NCBI GenBank assembly: GCA_963827085.1
Contig: CAWGZY010000002.1
Coordinates: forward strand, 310,001 to 374,000
Reading direction: 5' to 3'
DNA length: 64,000 nt
Source: JAGVPT01 sp963827085
Lineage (GTDB): Bacteria > Bacteroidota > Ignavibacteria > UBA10030 > UBA8401
Shown: one piece after another, positions 33,502 to 41,436 of the stretch
Layout of the letters: each line of letters begins with the position of its first letter
Numbering within the stretch: position 1 is the stretch's first letter
The notes under the pieces: generated by a model
Databases searched by the model: none
Seen by the model: the letters and a program-made list of their open reading frames with translations, nothing else
What the model was told of the DNA's origin: nothing
Translations under genes and position numbers: made by a program

Positions 33502-33627
33502 TTGAGCCTTCTGAATAATCCCGAAAGCGCGGCTCGCGCAAAGACGCAAAGTCGCAAAATGATTCTAAAACAGAATCTTCGCGCCTTTGCGGCTTAGCGC
33601 GAAACAATTTTTCAGATGTTTCAAATT
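33502..33627. repeat. Dispersed repeat family A, copy in inverted orientation
   Basis: It is the reverse complement layout of the 22.3 kb copy: TTGAGCCTTCTGAATAATCC, CTCGCGCAAAGACGCAAAGT, GCGCCTTTGCGGCTTAGCGC and TTTTTCAGATGTTTCAAATT. It begins 4 bp outside the oxidoreductase start and so occupies that gene's leader. Confidence 0.7.
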
Positions 33628-33672
33628 GTAATTTTTTTTCTCTATTGGGTTTAAACCCCAGCCATTTGCGTC

Positions 33673-33769
33673 GTCATTCCTGCGAAAGCCGGTCGACGAC
33701 TAGCCGAAAATCCAGAATCTGGATGCCCGCCTAGGCTGGCATGACAAGTACCTCGCTGCTTTCGGCAAA
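33673..33769. repeat. REP-like palindromic repeat family D, copy 2
   Basis: CGTCATTCCTGCGAAAGCCG is followed by TCCAGAATCTGGATGCCCGC and CTAGGCTGGCATGACAAGTA. It lies between the CDP-alcohol phosphotransferase stop and the family A repeat, splitting the inositol cluster into two probable transcripts. Confidence 0.65.
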
Positions 33770-33779
33770 GATCATACAT

Positions 33780-34673
33780 TCACGCGATCGAAGTTAGCAG
33801 CGATTTAGTGATACCGTTTTGCCGGAACAACACGGCGGCAAAAAGCAGGTTCAGCACCACCAATTCAAAAGCAAAATAGATCCACGGGAGATTGATGAGT
33901 ATTCCAAGAATCAGCACCAACATCCGCGTGTTGGTTGTCAGGATATTATAGTATTTCATCATCGGTTTGTTCTTCACCCGGTACGCATCGGAGAACCATG
34001 CAGGAATAGTGTCATGGAATTGTTCTGCCGCTTTCACTTCCAGCGCATGAAACGTGCGCGTGATGGATTCCTGCTGCAGCGTATAATTGAGATACACCCT
34101 CATGTACAGTTTCGTCCAAAAATCGGATTTCCACGAAAGCCCGGCATAGACCTTGACGATACTGTCGGAGCTTTCGTGAACATTGTGTCCATGACTTACC
34201 GTAAAAAAGAGATACGCCGTGCGATAGTAATCTGCCATTGCGCTCTGGAATGAATGACTGGTTCCGGAAAGAATCGCGACGACAAAAATCCACCACCACT
34301 GCGTTGCAATAACAATGCGCAGGCAAATATGTAAATAGATGCTGACGAATTTTAGGTTGTCGCCGAGGCCGTCGAGAATCCTTCCGCGTGTGGACACCTT
34401 CTGTGTCATCCTCGCCAATTGCCCGTCAGCGCTGTCCATCATTTCCGAGAAGATCAACAGCATGATGCCGGCAAGATTCGTCGTCAAATCATTGTAAAAG
34501 AAAAGGTGGCCGGCCACGATTCCCACAAGCGAGCCAAGAAGAGTGACAGCGTCCGGCGTTACGCCCATCGATTTTGCCAGAATGGCGAGAACATAACCGC
34601 ACGGACGATAGAAGTACACGTCGAGTGTCTCTTCCGTCTCGCGGGATTTAAGCGTTAATTCGATCGCCGACAT
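33780..34673 (-). CDS. CDP-alcohol phosphatidyltransferase family protein (canonical motif)
   Basis: ATG 34673 (MSAIELTLKSRETEETLDVY) is the preferred start, giving 297 residues. The signature D-x2-DG-x2-AR-x8-G-x3-D-x3-D is complete: DSADGQLARMTQ, then GRILDGLGD. Several hydrophobic helices flank it, and there is a ~90-residue C-terminal extension with aromatic residues. Enzymes of this family join a CDP-activated group to an alcohol. Next to the Ino1 gene the likely reaction is CDP-diacylglycerol plus inositol-1-phosphate to phosphatidylinositol-phosphate. Its 5' end overlaps the aminotransferase gene by 26 bp, so it is in the same transcript. Confidence 0.85.
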   Translation of the reverse strand: MSAIELTLKSRETEETLDVYFYRPCGYVLAILAKSMGVTPDAVTLLGSLVGIVAGHLFFYNDLTTNLAGIMLLIFSEMMDSADGQLARMTQKVSTRGRILDGLGDNLKFVSIYLHICLRIVIATQWWWIFVVAILSGTSHSFQSAMADYYRTAYLFFTVSHGHNVHESSDSIVKVYAGLSWKSDFWTKLYMRVYLNYTLQQESITRTFHALEVKAAEQFHDTIPAWFSDAYRVKNKPMMKYYNILTTNTRMLVLILGILINLPWIYFAFELVVLNLLFAAVLFRQNGITKSLLTSIA

Positions 34674-36006
34674 AGGAGAATACCTCTTCCATAATATCAA
34701 TGCCTTCTTCGGCAACTTCTTCGGTAATGACGAGCGGAGGATTGATGCGGATATCCGGGTTGTAACACATCGCGATCAAGCCTCTCTTCAGGCATTCTTG
34801 AAAAATCATTTTTGTGTATTTGCTGTTGAGTTTCTCTTTTGTCCCCCTTCCCTTCGACAGCTCAATGCCGATCATCAACCCTTTGCCCCGCACTTCGCCG
34901 ACAAACGGGAATTTCTCTTTGAATCCCTCGAACCGATCCAGCATGTACTTCCCGACACGGGCAGAGTTCTCCACCAGGTCGTCTTCGATGATCGTACGGA
35001 TTGTTGCAAGCGCCCCCGCCGAGGCCAGCGGATTGCCGCCGTAGCTTGACGAGCTTCCGCTCGGATTCGCGAACGGCTTTGAAAAAATAATCTTTTCCGT
35101 AGACATCACACCCGTCATCGGGAAGCCCCCGCCGAATCCTTTTCCGATCGTGATAATATCCGGTTCGACATCGAAGTGCTGGCATCCGAACATTTTTCCA
35201 GTGCGCCCAAATCCGCAGATCATTTCATCGGCGATCAGCAAGGCGCCAATTTCATCAGCAAGCGCGCGCAGCTTTTTCAAAAAATCCGGCGGCGGGACGA
35301 CGTTTCCCGCTGTCCCTTGAATCGGTTCAACGACTATTGCCGCGATATTTCCCGTCGTTTCATTGGCAATCTTCTTCCGGATGAAATCGACGCAGGCAAA
35401 TTCACAATCGGGATATGTCGCTTTGAACGGACAATGACGACAGTTCGCGTACGGCGTCTCGTACATTCCAGGAGGAAGCGGACCGAGTTGATGTTTGAAA
35501 TCGCCGCTCAGCAATCCGAGCACGCCGATGGTCTTCCCATGGAAACCTCCCCAGAACCCGATGAATTCCGTTTTCTTCGTGTACGATTTTGCGAGACGGA
35601 GCGCCGCTTCAACGGCCTCCGCTCCGCTGCTGTAATATTGCGTACGTTTCAGCTCGCCGACCGCGATGGTCGCAAGAAGCTCGGAAAGCTCCGCACGCAC
35701 TTTTGATGTGAAGCTCCCGACATGAACTTTCGCAACCTGTTCCTGCATCATTTTCGTATACTTCGGGTGATGATAGCCGAGGCTTGCAACTCCGACGCCG
35801 GCAAAAAAATCGATGTAGCGGTTGCCGTCCACATCTTCAAGCACACAGCCTTCCCCTTTCTCAATCGTCAATTGCGACGAAGTTGCAATGGTTTGGATTC
35901 CGGGAGAGATATATTTCTGATCACGCTCGAAATAATATTTTGATTTCGGTCCGGGTATTTCGGTGATAATGGAAGCGAACTGTTTCTTACGCGTCAGCGT
36001 GTTCAT
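34648..36006 (-). CDS. Class III PLP-dependent aminotransferase
   Basis: The start at 36006 (MNTLTRKKQFASIITEIPGP) gives 452 residues, the usual length; the longer open frame upstream lies inside the next gene and has no domain content. PLP motifs: SSGAEAVEAALRLA, the Asp in LLIADEMICGFGRTG (D260) and the Schiff-base Lys in IITIGKGFGGG (K289). Four cysteines (CRHCPF and CEFAC, 189-205) match the CxxC region seen in many GABA/ornithine-type members. It moves an amino group between an amino donor and an aldehyde or ketone. In this setting an oxidised inositol or a lipid head-group precursor is possible. It overlaps both neighbours and is certainly co-transcribed with them. Confidence 0.9.
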   Translation of the reverse strand: MNTLTRKKQFASIITEIPGPKSKYYFERDQKYISPGIQTIATSSQLTIEKGEGCVLEDVDGNRYIDFFAGVGVASLGYHHPKYTKMMQEQVAKVHVGSFTSKVRAELSELLATIAVGELKRTQYYSSGAEAVEAALRLAKSYTKKTEFIGFWGGFHGKTIGVLGLLSGDFKHQLGPLPPGMYETPYANCRHCPFKATYPDCEFACVDFIRKKIANETTGNIAAIVVEPIQGTAGNVVPPPDFLKKLRALADEIGALLIADEMICGFGRTGKMFGCQHFDVEPDIITIGKGFGGGFPMTGVMSTEKIIFSKPFANPSGSSSSYGGNPLASAGALATIRTIIEDDLVENSARVGKYMLDRFEGFKEKFPFVGEVRGKGLMIGIELSKGRGTKEKLNSKYTKMIFQECLKRGLIAMCYNPDIRINPPLVITEEVAEEGIDIMEEVFSYVGDRINA

Positions 36007-36817
36007 GTTCTTTTGCCTTTCGTACAAGAAGTTGAGCGATATTTTTGGCCGCCTCATCGCGCACCGGGGCAAAACTCGGCCAATCGTTGACATCGATAAT
36101 CGTGATCCAGCCGTCCGCCGCGATGATCGCATCGCCGCCGAAGACATACAATCCCATTGCCTGCGCCGATGCCTGTGCCAAGTCGATGAGTTGTTTTTGT
36201 TTGAACGGCGTATGATGAACACCGTTGAGATAATACCAGTAAAAAAAGGTCGATTCCCGCACCGCATAAAACTTTACCACGTCGCCGTCAAGATGTTCCT
36301 GCACAACGGCATTACGTATCCCGCGCCGGTGGAATTCCTTGAGGACAGATGCTTTCTCTTCATCCGTGTAGGCCAGCGTCACGTCTTCTTTGTGAACGGC
36401 ATGAACGTCCCCGCGCTTGATCCACACTTTTTGAGAAGCGAATTCCTTGAGCACGCCGTCTAAATCCATTCCGGTATCGATGACAATGCTTTTCGGAAAC
36501 GGCACGCCGCATTCGGTCAGCAGACGGACCATGTTGACACGGTAGCAATTCTCAACGCTTTGCGGTGAATTGATGATCAACGATGCGCGTCCTGCAATTT
36601 TTTCCAGGACGTGCACTCCTTCTGGTCCCTGCACCATCGAAAAAATAAGTCCTTCTTTAACGCTCGCCGGCGTCAGTTCGCTTTCATCATACAATGCGAC
36701 GCGGCAGCCAAGCTGTTCGAGTTCCTCCGTCGTTCGCTTGATGATGAGGAAATCATTCCCGACATGGTTGGGAGAATAATCCGTTTTCCGTTTTATGCCT
36801 GCAAAATTTAGAACCAT
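35987..36817 (-). CDS. ATP-grasp family protein of unknown substrate
   Basis: The 276-residue protein has an ATP-grasp layout: an N-terminal Rossmann-like part, KVWIKRGDVHA with a nucleotide-binding Lys (K134), VVQEHLDGDVVKFYAV with E174, and the metal-binding tail IDVNDWPSFAPVRDEA (D242, N244). The DGDVVKFYAV and NDWPSF stretches are reminiscent of inositol-phosphate 5/6-kinases and peptide ligases of the fold. It could phosphorylate an inositol or couple an amino acid to a head group. It overlaps the aminotransferase gene (20 bp) and the small CDP-alcohol phosphotransferase gene (10 bp), which argues for one pathway. Confidence 0.7.
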   Translation of the reverse strand: MVLNFAGIKRKTDYSPNHVGNDFLIIKRTTEELEQLGCRVALYDESELTPASVKEGLIFSMVQGPEGVHVLEKIAGRASLIINSPQSVENCYRVNMVRLLTECGVPFPKSIVIDTGMDLDGVLKEFASQKVWIKRGDVHAVHKEDVTLAYTDEEKASVLKEFHRRGIRNAVVQEHLDGDVVKFYAVRESTFFYWYYLNGVHHTPFKQKQLIDLAQASAQAMGLYVFGGDAIIAADGWITIIDVNDWPSFAPVRDEAAKNIAQLLVRKAKEHEHADA

Positions 36818-37455
36818 GACACTATCCTTGAAATGAACGATGGAGGATCGTCCGGCGGAAGCGGGATCCCGGCAGCAGTCATTGTCTCGCGCTTCGCAAT
36901 TGCGACCGCATCAACTTCCCGTTGCAGGCGGTATTCCGCTACAATTGTGCCGACGGCAAACACAGTAAGATTTGCGAAAAAGATGACGGTCATTGCAATT
37001 TCAAACCCGCGCACGTTGAACAATTGTTCCAGAAGCCACCCGAAATACAGCATGAATCGTTTGAAGCCTGGATCAAAATGTGAATACGGCTCGACAAACG
37101 TTACGAGAATGATTGCAGCAAACGCGAGGGCGGTTGTCAGCGCATCTGTTTTGCCGATGATAACGAGCGCTCCGAACATCGCCGCTTCGCATGTCCGGTC
37201 GAAATACAATTCCAATTTCGCGCCGGCGGCCGATTGTAAATTGTAGCTCCGTGCAATCCCCCCGTCAAGAGCGTCGATAATCTGGGACAGCGCCATCAGC
37301 AGCAATCCTTCAAACACAAATCCTAATGCCGTAACGGCTGCGGCAACAATCCCGATGATCAGCGAAAGAACTGACACCTGATTCGGGGAGAGGCCGAATA
37401 CTTCGTGAAAAAGCCTGATCAGCCAGGTAAAAATCTTGTCGGAATATTTTCTCAT
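36808..37455 (-). CDS. Small CDP-alcohol phosphotransferase with altered catalytic motif
   Basis: ATG 37455 (MRKYSDKIFTWLIRLFHEVF) gives 215 residues; an ATG 63 bp upstream would overlap the next gene. Hydrophobic helices and DALDGGIARSYNLQSAAG identify the CDP-alcohol family. The continuation reads GAKLELYFD, so the third Asp of D-x2-DG-x2-AR-x8-G-x3-D-x3-D is Glu. The fourth Asp, the proposed base, is kept. This suggests a modified metal site or a different acceptor. Two family members in one cluster fit two successive transfers, for example via a CDP-inositol. It lies 4 bp from the YdjM-like gene. Confidence 0.8.
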   Translation of the reverse strand: MRKYSDKIFTWLIRLFHEVFGLSPNQVSVLSLIIGIVAAAVTALGFVFEGLLLMALSQIIDALDGGIARSYNLQSAAGAKLELYFDRTCEAAMFGALVIIGKTDALTTALAFAAIILVTFVEPYSHFDPGFKRFMLYFGWLLEQLFNVRGFEIAMTVIFFANLTVFAVGTIVAEYRLQREVDAVAIAKRETMTAAGIPLPPDDPPSFISRIVSWF

Positions 37456-37459
37456 TCGG

Positions 37460-37921
37460 TCACCGGTTAGAAAGCCACGAAAGAATTGCGTGATAGCCCA
37501 CTGCAAGATTTGCAGCAAGAACCACCGCGGTCGTTGTCCATTCCTTTACCGCGTCTGAAGCGGCAGGCAAGATCCCCTTTGTCGTATACATGCTGAACGG
37601 ATACCATGGGCGCTTGTCGTAGCTTATCAGATAGTCCAGGAGGATGTGCGAGAGAAAGAAAATAACCGGCACCGGTGTGTGAAGATAGATCGATAACGGA
37701 ATGATCCACAACAGGGCAACCGGTTCCTGCAGCGGTGTTCTCCAGTGATAGTATTTTTCGTTCTTTGTGCCATTCTTCTTAAGATACAACGGCAGCTTGA
37801 TCGGATGATCGACGAGGTCGACGCCGTACCCGAACGTGTAGGCCAGGGCGATATCGCCTCCATGCAATCCCATGACCTGCACCCCGAGGGTTGTGACAAG
37901 CAAATGCGGAATAATCGTCAT
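37460..37921 (-). CDS. YdjM-like (DUF457) membrane-bound metal-dependent hydrolase homologue
   Basis: The 153-residue, strongly hydrophobic protein has about four membrane segments. The FGYGVDLVDHP segment, HWRTPLQEPVALLW and FLSHILLDYLISYDKRPWYP carry the spaced Asp/His residues (D-x2-DH, H-R-x-P, H-x3-D) seen in YdjM/DUF457 membrane proteins. These are assumed to bind metal and act on lipids, but few have been tested. Its place between the MlaD gene and a CDP-alcohol phosphotransferase gene suggests a lipid-processing step in the same pathway. It starts 21 bp after the MlaD stop. Confidence 0.65.
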   Translation of the reverse strand: MTIIPHLLVTTLGVQVMGLHGGDIALAYTFGYGVDLVDHPIKLPLYLKKNGTKNEKYYHWRTPLQEPVALLWIIPLSIYLHTPVPVIFFLSHILLDYLISYDKRPWYPFSMYTTKGILPAASDAVKEWTTTAVVLAANLAVGYHAILSWLSNR

Positions 37922-37942
37922 GCCGTGATTCCTTCCAAAAAG

Positions 37943-38905
37943 TTAAAACACCGCTACGTGAACGTATTTATCAGGATGTTCTCTGATATCTTCCAACAGG
38001 CTGTTAAAGTTTTGCAGCGTCAGCGACACCTGCTTATAGGCGGCAGGGTTGTTGACAAATGCCCCGACGGATGATGTATCGGAGTTCAATTTTTCCAGTA
38101 AAACATCCATTCGACGGGCGAGAGAATTGACGGTCATGTAGAGAGAGTCTTCAGCAACCAATTTCCCAAGCGAACCTTTTCCGCCGCGAAGCGAATCGGT
38201 GAGCGCAGAAAGATTTTCTGTCGTGTGCATAAGCTGTATGTACAGCGCATCATCATACACAAGCTTTCCGAATGTTCCCTTCTTCGATGCTACGGTGTTT
38301 GTCATCGCATTGAGTGAATGTGCGGCATGAATCAACTCATCGGAGAACGATTCATCCCGCAGCAGTTTACCGACGCTCCCTTTTCCTGCTTTGAGCGAAT
38401 CGGTAATCGTTTTCACATTGCTCATGACCCCGGTAAAATCGGCGACGGCAGCGGAGAGTTTATCAGTGATATTTCCCAGTTCCATCGACTCTTTCTCGGC
38501 AAGGTAGTCTCCGTCGTTTAACGGTTTTTCCTGCCCTGAACCGACCGAAATATCTACAAACTTATCTCCAAGCATTCCGATTGTCTTGACCATAGCAACG
38601 GAGCCTGCCGTTATCTGATTTCGATATTGCGACCGGATATCCATGCCGACCGTAATGACATTTTCGTTGTTCACTGTAGAGAAATCCATCGACCGAACAT
38701 ACCCGATCTTTATTCCTCCGAGCATGACCATGGATCCTTGCGTCAATCCGTTGACGTTAGCGACCTTCATGTTCAAGTGATACGTCTTTGTAAAATAATT
38801 TCCCTCTGTGCCGACAATGACCACGAAGACGAGAAAAATGACCAGCCCGATGAATATGGTGATGCCGACCTTAAGATTTTTTTCCTGATGACCTGAACTA
38901 TCCAT
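37943..38905 (-). CDS. MlaD/MCE-domain lipid-transport protein
   Basis: The 320-residue protein has an N-terminal anchor helix (about 14-32), then the MCE domain (about 38-118: VANVNGLTQGSMVMLGGIKIG and the strand through VKTIGMLGDKFVDISVG). A long helical C-terminal region follows with repeated units (AGKGSVGKLLRDESF, SKKGTFGKLVYDD, GGKGSLGKLVAED). Such proteins form hexameric rings that carry lipids across the periplasm. MlaF and MlaE genes lie directly upstream, so this is a complete MlaFED-type core. Its placement within the inositol cluster suggests transport of the lipid made there. Confidence 0.9.
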   Translation of the reverse strand: MDSSGHQEKNLKVGITIFIGLVIFLVFVVIVGTEGNYFTKTYHLNMKVANVNGLTQGSMVMLGGIKIGYVRSMDFSTVNNENVITVGMDIRSQYRNQITAGSVAMVKTIGMLGDKFVDISVGSGQEKPLNDGDYLAEKESMELGNITDKLSAAVADFTGVMSNVKTITDSLKAGKGSVGKLLRDESFSDELIHAAHSLNAMTNTVASKKGTFGKLVYDDALYIQLMHTTENLSALTDSLRGGKGSLGKLVAEDSLYMTVNSLARRMDVLLEKLNSDTSSVGAFVNNPAAYKQVSLTLQNFNSLLEDIREHPDKYVHVAVF

Positions 38906-38932
38906 GAAAATTCTTTCTATTAATGAAACCGT

Positions 38933-39685
38933 TCATGACGCTAATCGGACCTGCCTCACATCTTCTAAAAATTCCCTGACGAACGGATCGGTTGACGACA
39001 GCATTTCCTCTGCGCTGCCGGCAGCGACAATCCTTCCGTTCTCGATGATAAAAAACGCTTTGCCGACGCGAAAAGCGTCTTTGAGCAAGTGAGTTACAAC
39101 GACCGAGGTCGCACCTTGTTGCTGCAATTTGAGAATCAGATCGTTGATCGTGCGGGCGTTCAGCGGATCGAGACCCGTCGTCGGCTCATCGTACAGAAGC
39201 ACTTCTGGATGAAATGCCACAGCCCGCGCAATCGCAACGCGTTTCTTCATTCCGTTGCTGAGCTCTTCGGGATACAGCCGGCCTTTTCCTTCAAGGTTGA
39301 CGATGGAGAGAGATTCTTCCACGCGGGAGCGAATTTCATTTTCATCGACGAGATAATGCTCTCTCAAAAAATAGGCGATATTCTCGGCCACCGTCATGGA
39401 ATCGAATAACGCGTTTCCCTGAAACACGATTGCCATGCGGCGGCGAAACGGCAGCATGGCATCCTCCGGAAGGGGGACAATATCTACCCCGTCGATCAAT
39501 ACTTTTCCGCCGTCCGGTTTCCACAAGCCGAGAATCACTTTGAGGATCGAACTTTTTCCTGCGCCGCTCGGTCCAAGGATCACGGATGTTTCACCTTTTC
39601 GGAAAGACAATGAGACGTCTTCGAGAATAACTGCATCGTTGATCGCCACCGAAACATTCTGAAGCTGTATCAGAGGATTTCCCAT
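38933..39685 (-). CDS. MlaF-type ABC transporter ATPase
   Basis: The 250-residue ATPase shows Walker A GPSGAGKSS (38-46), a Q-loop FQGNALFD, the signature LSNGMKKRVAIARA (with Asn-Gly where SGGQ is usual, typical for Mla ATPases), Walker B VLLYDEPTTGLDP and the switch His in VVTHLL. It energises lipid transfer together with the MlaE permease, with which its gene overlaps by 16 bp. The MlaD gene follows 27 bp downstream. Confidence 0.92.
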   Translation of the reverse strand: MGNPLIQLQNVSVAINDAVILEDVSLSFRKGETSVILGPSGAGKSSILKVILGLWKPDGGKVLIDGVDIVPLPEDAMLPFRRRMAIVFQGNALFDSMTVAENIAYFLREHYLVDENEIRSRVEESLSIVNLEGKGRLYPEELSNGMKKRVAIARAVAFHPEVLLYDEPTTGLDPLNARTINDLILKLQQQGATSVVVTHLLKDAFRVGKAFFIIENGRIVAAGSAEEMLSSTDPFVREFLEDVRQVRLAS

Positions 39686-40422
39686 ACGACCTTTGTAAAA
39701 ATAAAATCGAGAAATAGGACCACCAATGACGATGTAACAACAGCATCAATCGTTGAACGGCCGAGACCCGCAGTGCCGCCGGATGTGGAGAGACCGCAAA
39801 AACAGCTGATCGTCGCAATAAAAAAACCGAACACCACCGGTTTCGCAAATCCGACGAAGAGATCTTTCATCTGTAGGCCGTACACTGCGGCGTTCCAAAA
39901 AAAAGCCCGGTCGATATGCAGGGATAAATCGGCGACCGTCATCCCGCCGAGAATTCCGCTCATGTCGGCGATCAGTGCCAACGGCAGGAATATTATCAGC
40001 GCCGCAATCGTTCGCGGAACGACGAGAGTCGTAACCGGATTTGAGCCGAAAGCACGTAAGGCGTCGATCTGTTCGCTCAATTTCATCGCTCCCAGCTCCG
40101 ATGCGTTTTTGGCTCCCACACGCGCCGCCAATAGCAGTCCGCTCACAACAGGACCGAGCTCACGGATCATGCCCAGCGATACCGTTCTTCCAACCAGCGT
40201 TTTGGCGCCGAATGATTCGAACCGATGCCCCACTTCGAGCGCAAGAATAATTCCTATGAATAACCCTCCGAGAAAGACCAGCGGCACCGACTGCGCGCCA
40301 ATGAGATACATTTCCTCCAGTGTCTCTCTGACGTAACGAATCGACCCCCCATTGCGAACAACACCGCCGACCAGTATTGAATATTCCTGAAGCGTATACA
40401 AAAAATGCTTGAAGCGTCTCAT
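39670..40422 (-). CDS. MlaE-type ABC transporter permease
   Basis: The 250-residue permease has five or six hydrophobic helices and the MlaE family signatures VPLVFLGGLFIGIILALEVG, RELGPVVSGLLLAARVGAK, ASELGAMKLSEQIDALRAF and a C-terminal SSLVVLFLDFIFTKVV. It moves phospholipid between the inner membrane and the MlaD ring. It overlaps the nucleotidyltransferase gene by 4 bp and the MlaF gene by 16 bp, so transporter and biosynthesis genes are translationally linked. Confidence 0.92.
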   Translation of the reverse strand: MRRFKHFLYTLQEYSILVGGVVRNGGSIRYVRETLEEMYLIGAQSVPLVFLGGLFIGIILALEVGHRFESFGAKTLVGRTVSLGMIRELGPVVSGLLLAARVGAKNASELGAMKLSEQIDALRAFGSNPVTTLVVPRTIAALIIFLPLALIADMSGILGGMTVADLSLHIDRAFFWNAAVYGLQMKDLFVGFAKPVVFGFFIATISCFCGLSTSGGTAGLGRSTIDAVVTSSLVVLFLDFIFTKVVWEIL

Positions 40423-41126
40423 CGGTGTTCCTCCTCCGCAAGAAACTGTTCCGCGACACGAATATCGGCTGCGTGGTCGACGTCGACAATTTTCGAGAAG
40501 GGAAATGCGCGAAGCGTATATCCATGATCGATGAGATAACGGAGAAAATTCCGAAGCCGCAGCGTACCTGTCGCAAGGACTTCATTCATCACGTCGAAAA
40601 TCCTCGGAGAGAAATAATAGATTCCGCCGGTTGCGTAACGGAGCTGTTCTTTTGCGTCGCTGAAACGGAGAATGCGCCGGTTTTCGTCAAGTTCGACACA
40701 CAATGGTTTTTCGTCGTCGATAAAATCCGTTACCGCCAAAACACCGTCGCTCCCGGCTTGAGACTGTGCATAGTCAAGATATTGCTGAAATTCCCGTTCG
40801 TAAAAGATTGTATCAACCGTTGCCAGGCAGAATGGCGACTGGCGAAGATACGGTGCCAAAACAAATAAGCTGTGCATTGAACTTGGTGTCGATTGAACTA
40901 CAACGTTGACCGGAATCTTGTAGTTTGAATTGAACAGGTGTTCACGAACCTCGCGCATCCGTTCGTTCACAATAATATTTATTTGCTCTGCATGGCTTTG
41001 TTCTGCAATGCGGATTAAACGATCGATAAGCGGAACATCGCGAATCTTCACCAGAGGTTTCGGCTGTGCTATCCCTTCATCCGCTAATCGCGAACCTTCG
41101 CCGGCTGCAATAATGGCAAATTTCAT
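40419..41126 (-). CDS. Sugar/inositol-phosphate nucleotidyltransferase
   Basis: The 235-residue NTP-transferase begins MKFAIIAAGEGSRLADEG with the activating QPKPLVKI segment. It has a central ATVDTIFY (metal Asp) and a C-terminal KIVDVDHAADIRVAE. It transfers a nucleotide to a phosphorylated sugar or polyol. Given the Ino1 gene and two CDP-alcohol phosphotransferases in the cluster, CTP:inositol-1-phosphate cytidylyltransferase is the most coherent guess, as known for archaeal dialkyl-inositol-phosphate pathways. Choline- or sugar-phosphate specificity cannot be excluded. It is the first gene of the cluster and its stop overlaps the MlaE start. Confidence 0.8.
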   Translation of the reverse strand: MKFAIIAAGEGSRLADEGIAQPKPLVKIRDVPLIDRLIRIAEQSHAEQINIIVNERMREVREHLFNSNYKIPVNVVVQSTPSSMHSLFVLAPYLRQSPFCLATVDTIFYEREFQQYLDYAQSQAGSDGVLAVTDFIDDEKPLCVELDENRRILRFSDAKEQLRYATGGIYYFSPRIFDVMNEVLATGTLRLRNFLRYLIDHGYTLRAFPFSKIVDVDHAADIRVAEQFLAEEEHR

Positions 41127-41270
41127 CTGTCAATGGGAGATGATAAAGATGTTACGGAAGTAGTTAAGAAATTGTTGAGGGATTGTTAAGTGAATATTGA
41201 CGAAATGGCTTAAAACAAGGCTGAAGTGTACAACAGGTTCAATAAGAGAATTTTTTATTTCTTCAATTTT

Positions 41271-41390
41271 GAGACTTCTGAAAAATCAGGAAAGCTTGCC
41301 TCGCGCAAAGTCGCTAAGGCGCAAAATTTATTAAAAATGAAGCTAATGCGCCCTTGTGTCTTCGCGTGATACTATTTTTCAGAAGTTTCA
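41271..41390. repeat. Dispersed repeat family A, inverted copy near cluster start
   Basis: GAGACTTCTGAAAAATCAGG, CTCGCGCAAAGTCGCTAAGG and TTTTTCAGAAGTTTCA mark both ends of the family. It lies about 145 bp upstream of the nucleotidyltransferase start, within a 310 bp gap that has no gene. Confidence 0.65.
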
Positions 41391-41436
41391 TTTTATTCCT
41401 AAGCAGCGATGTGTGTTGCGGACTTCCAGCAGTTTG

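Noticed and set aside
35987..36267. Longer N-terminus for the class III aminotransferase
   Set aside because: The extra 87 codons lie inside the ATP-grasp gene in another frame and are Arg/Ser-rich without domain content; family alignment supports the start at 36006.
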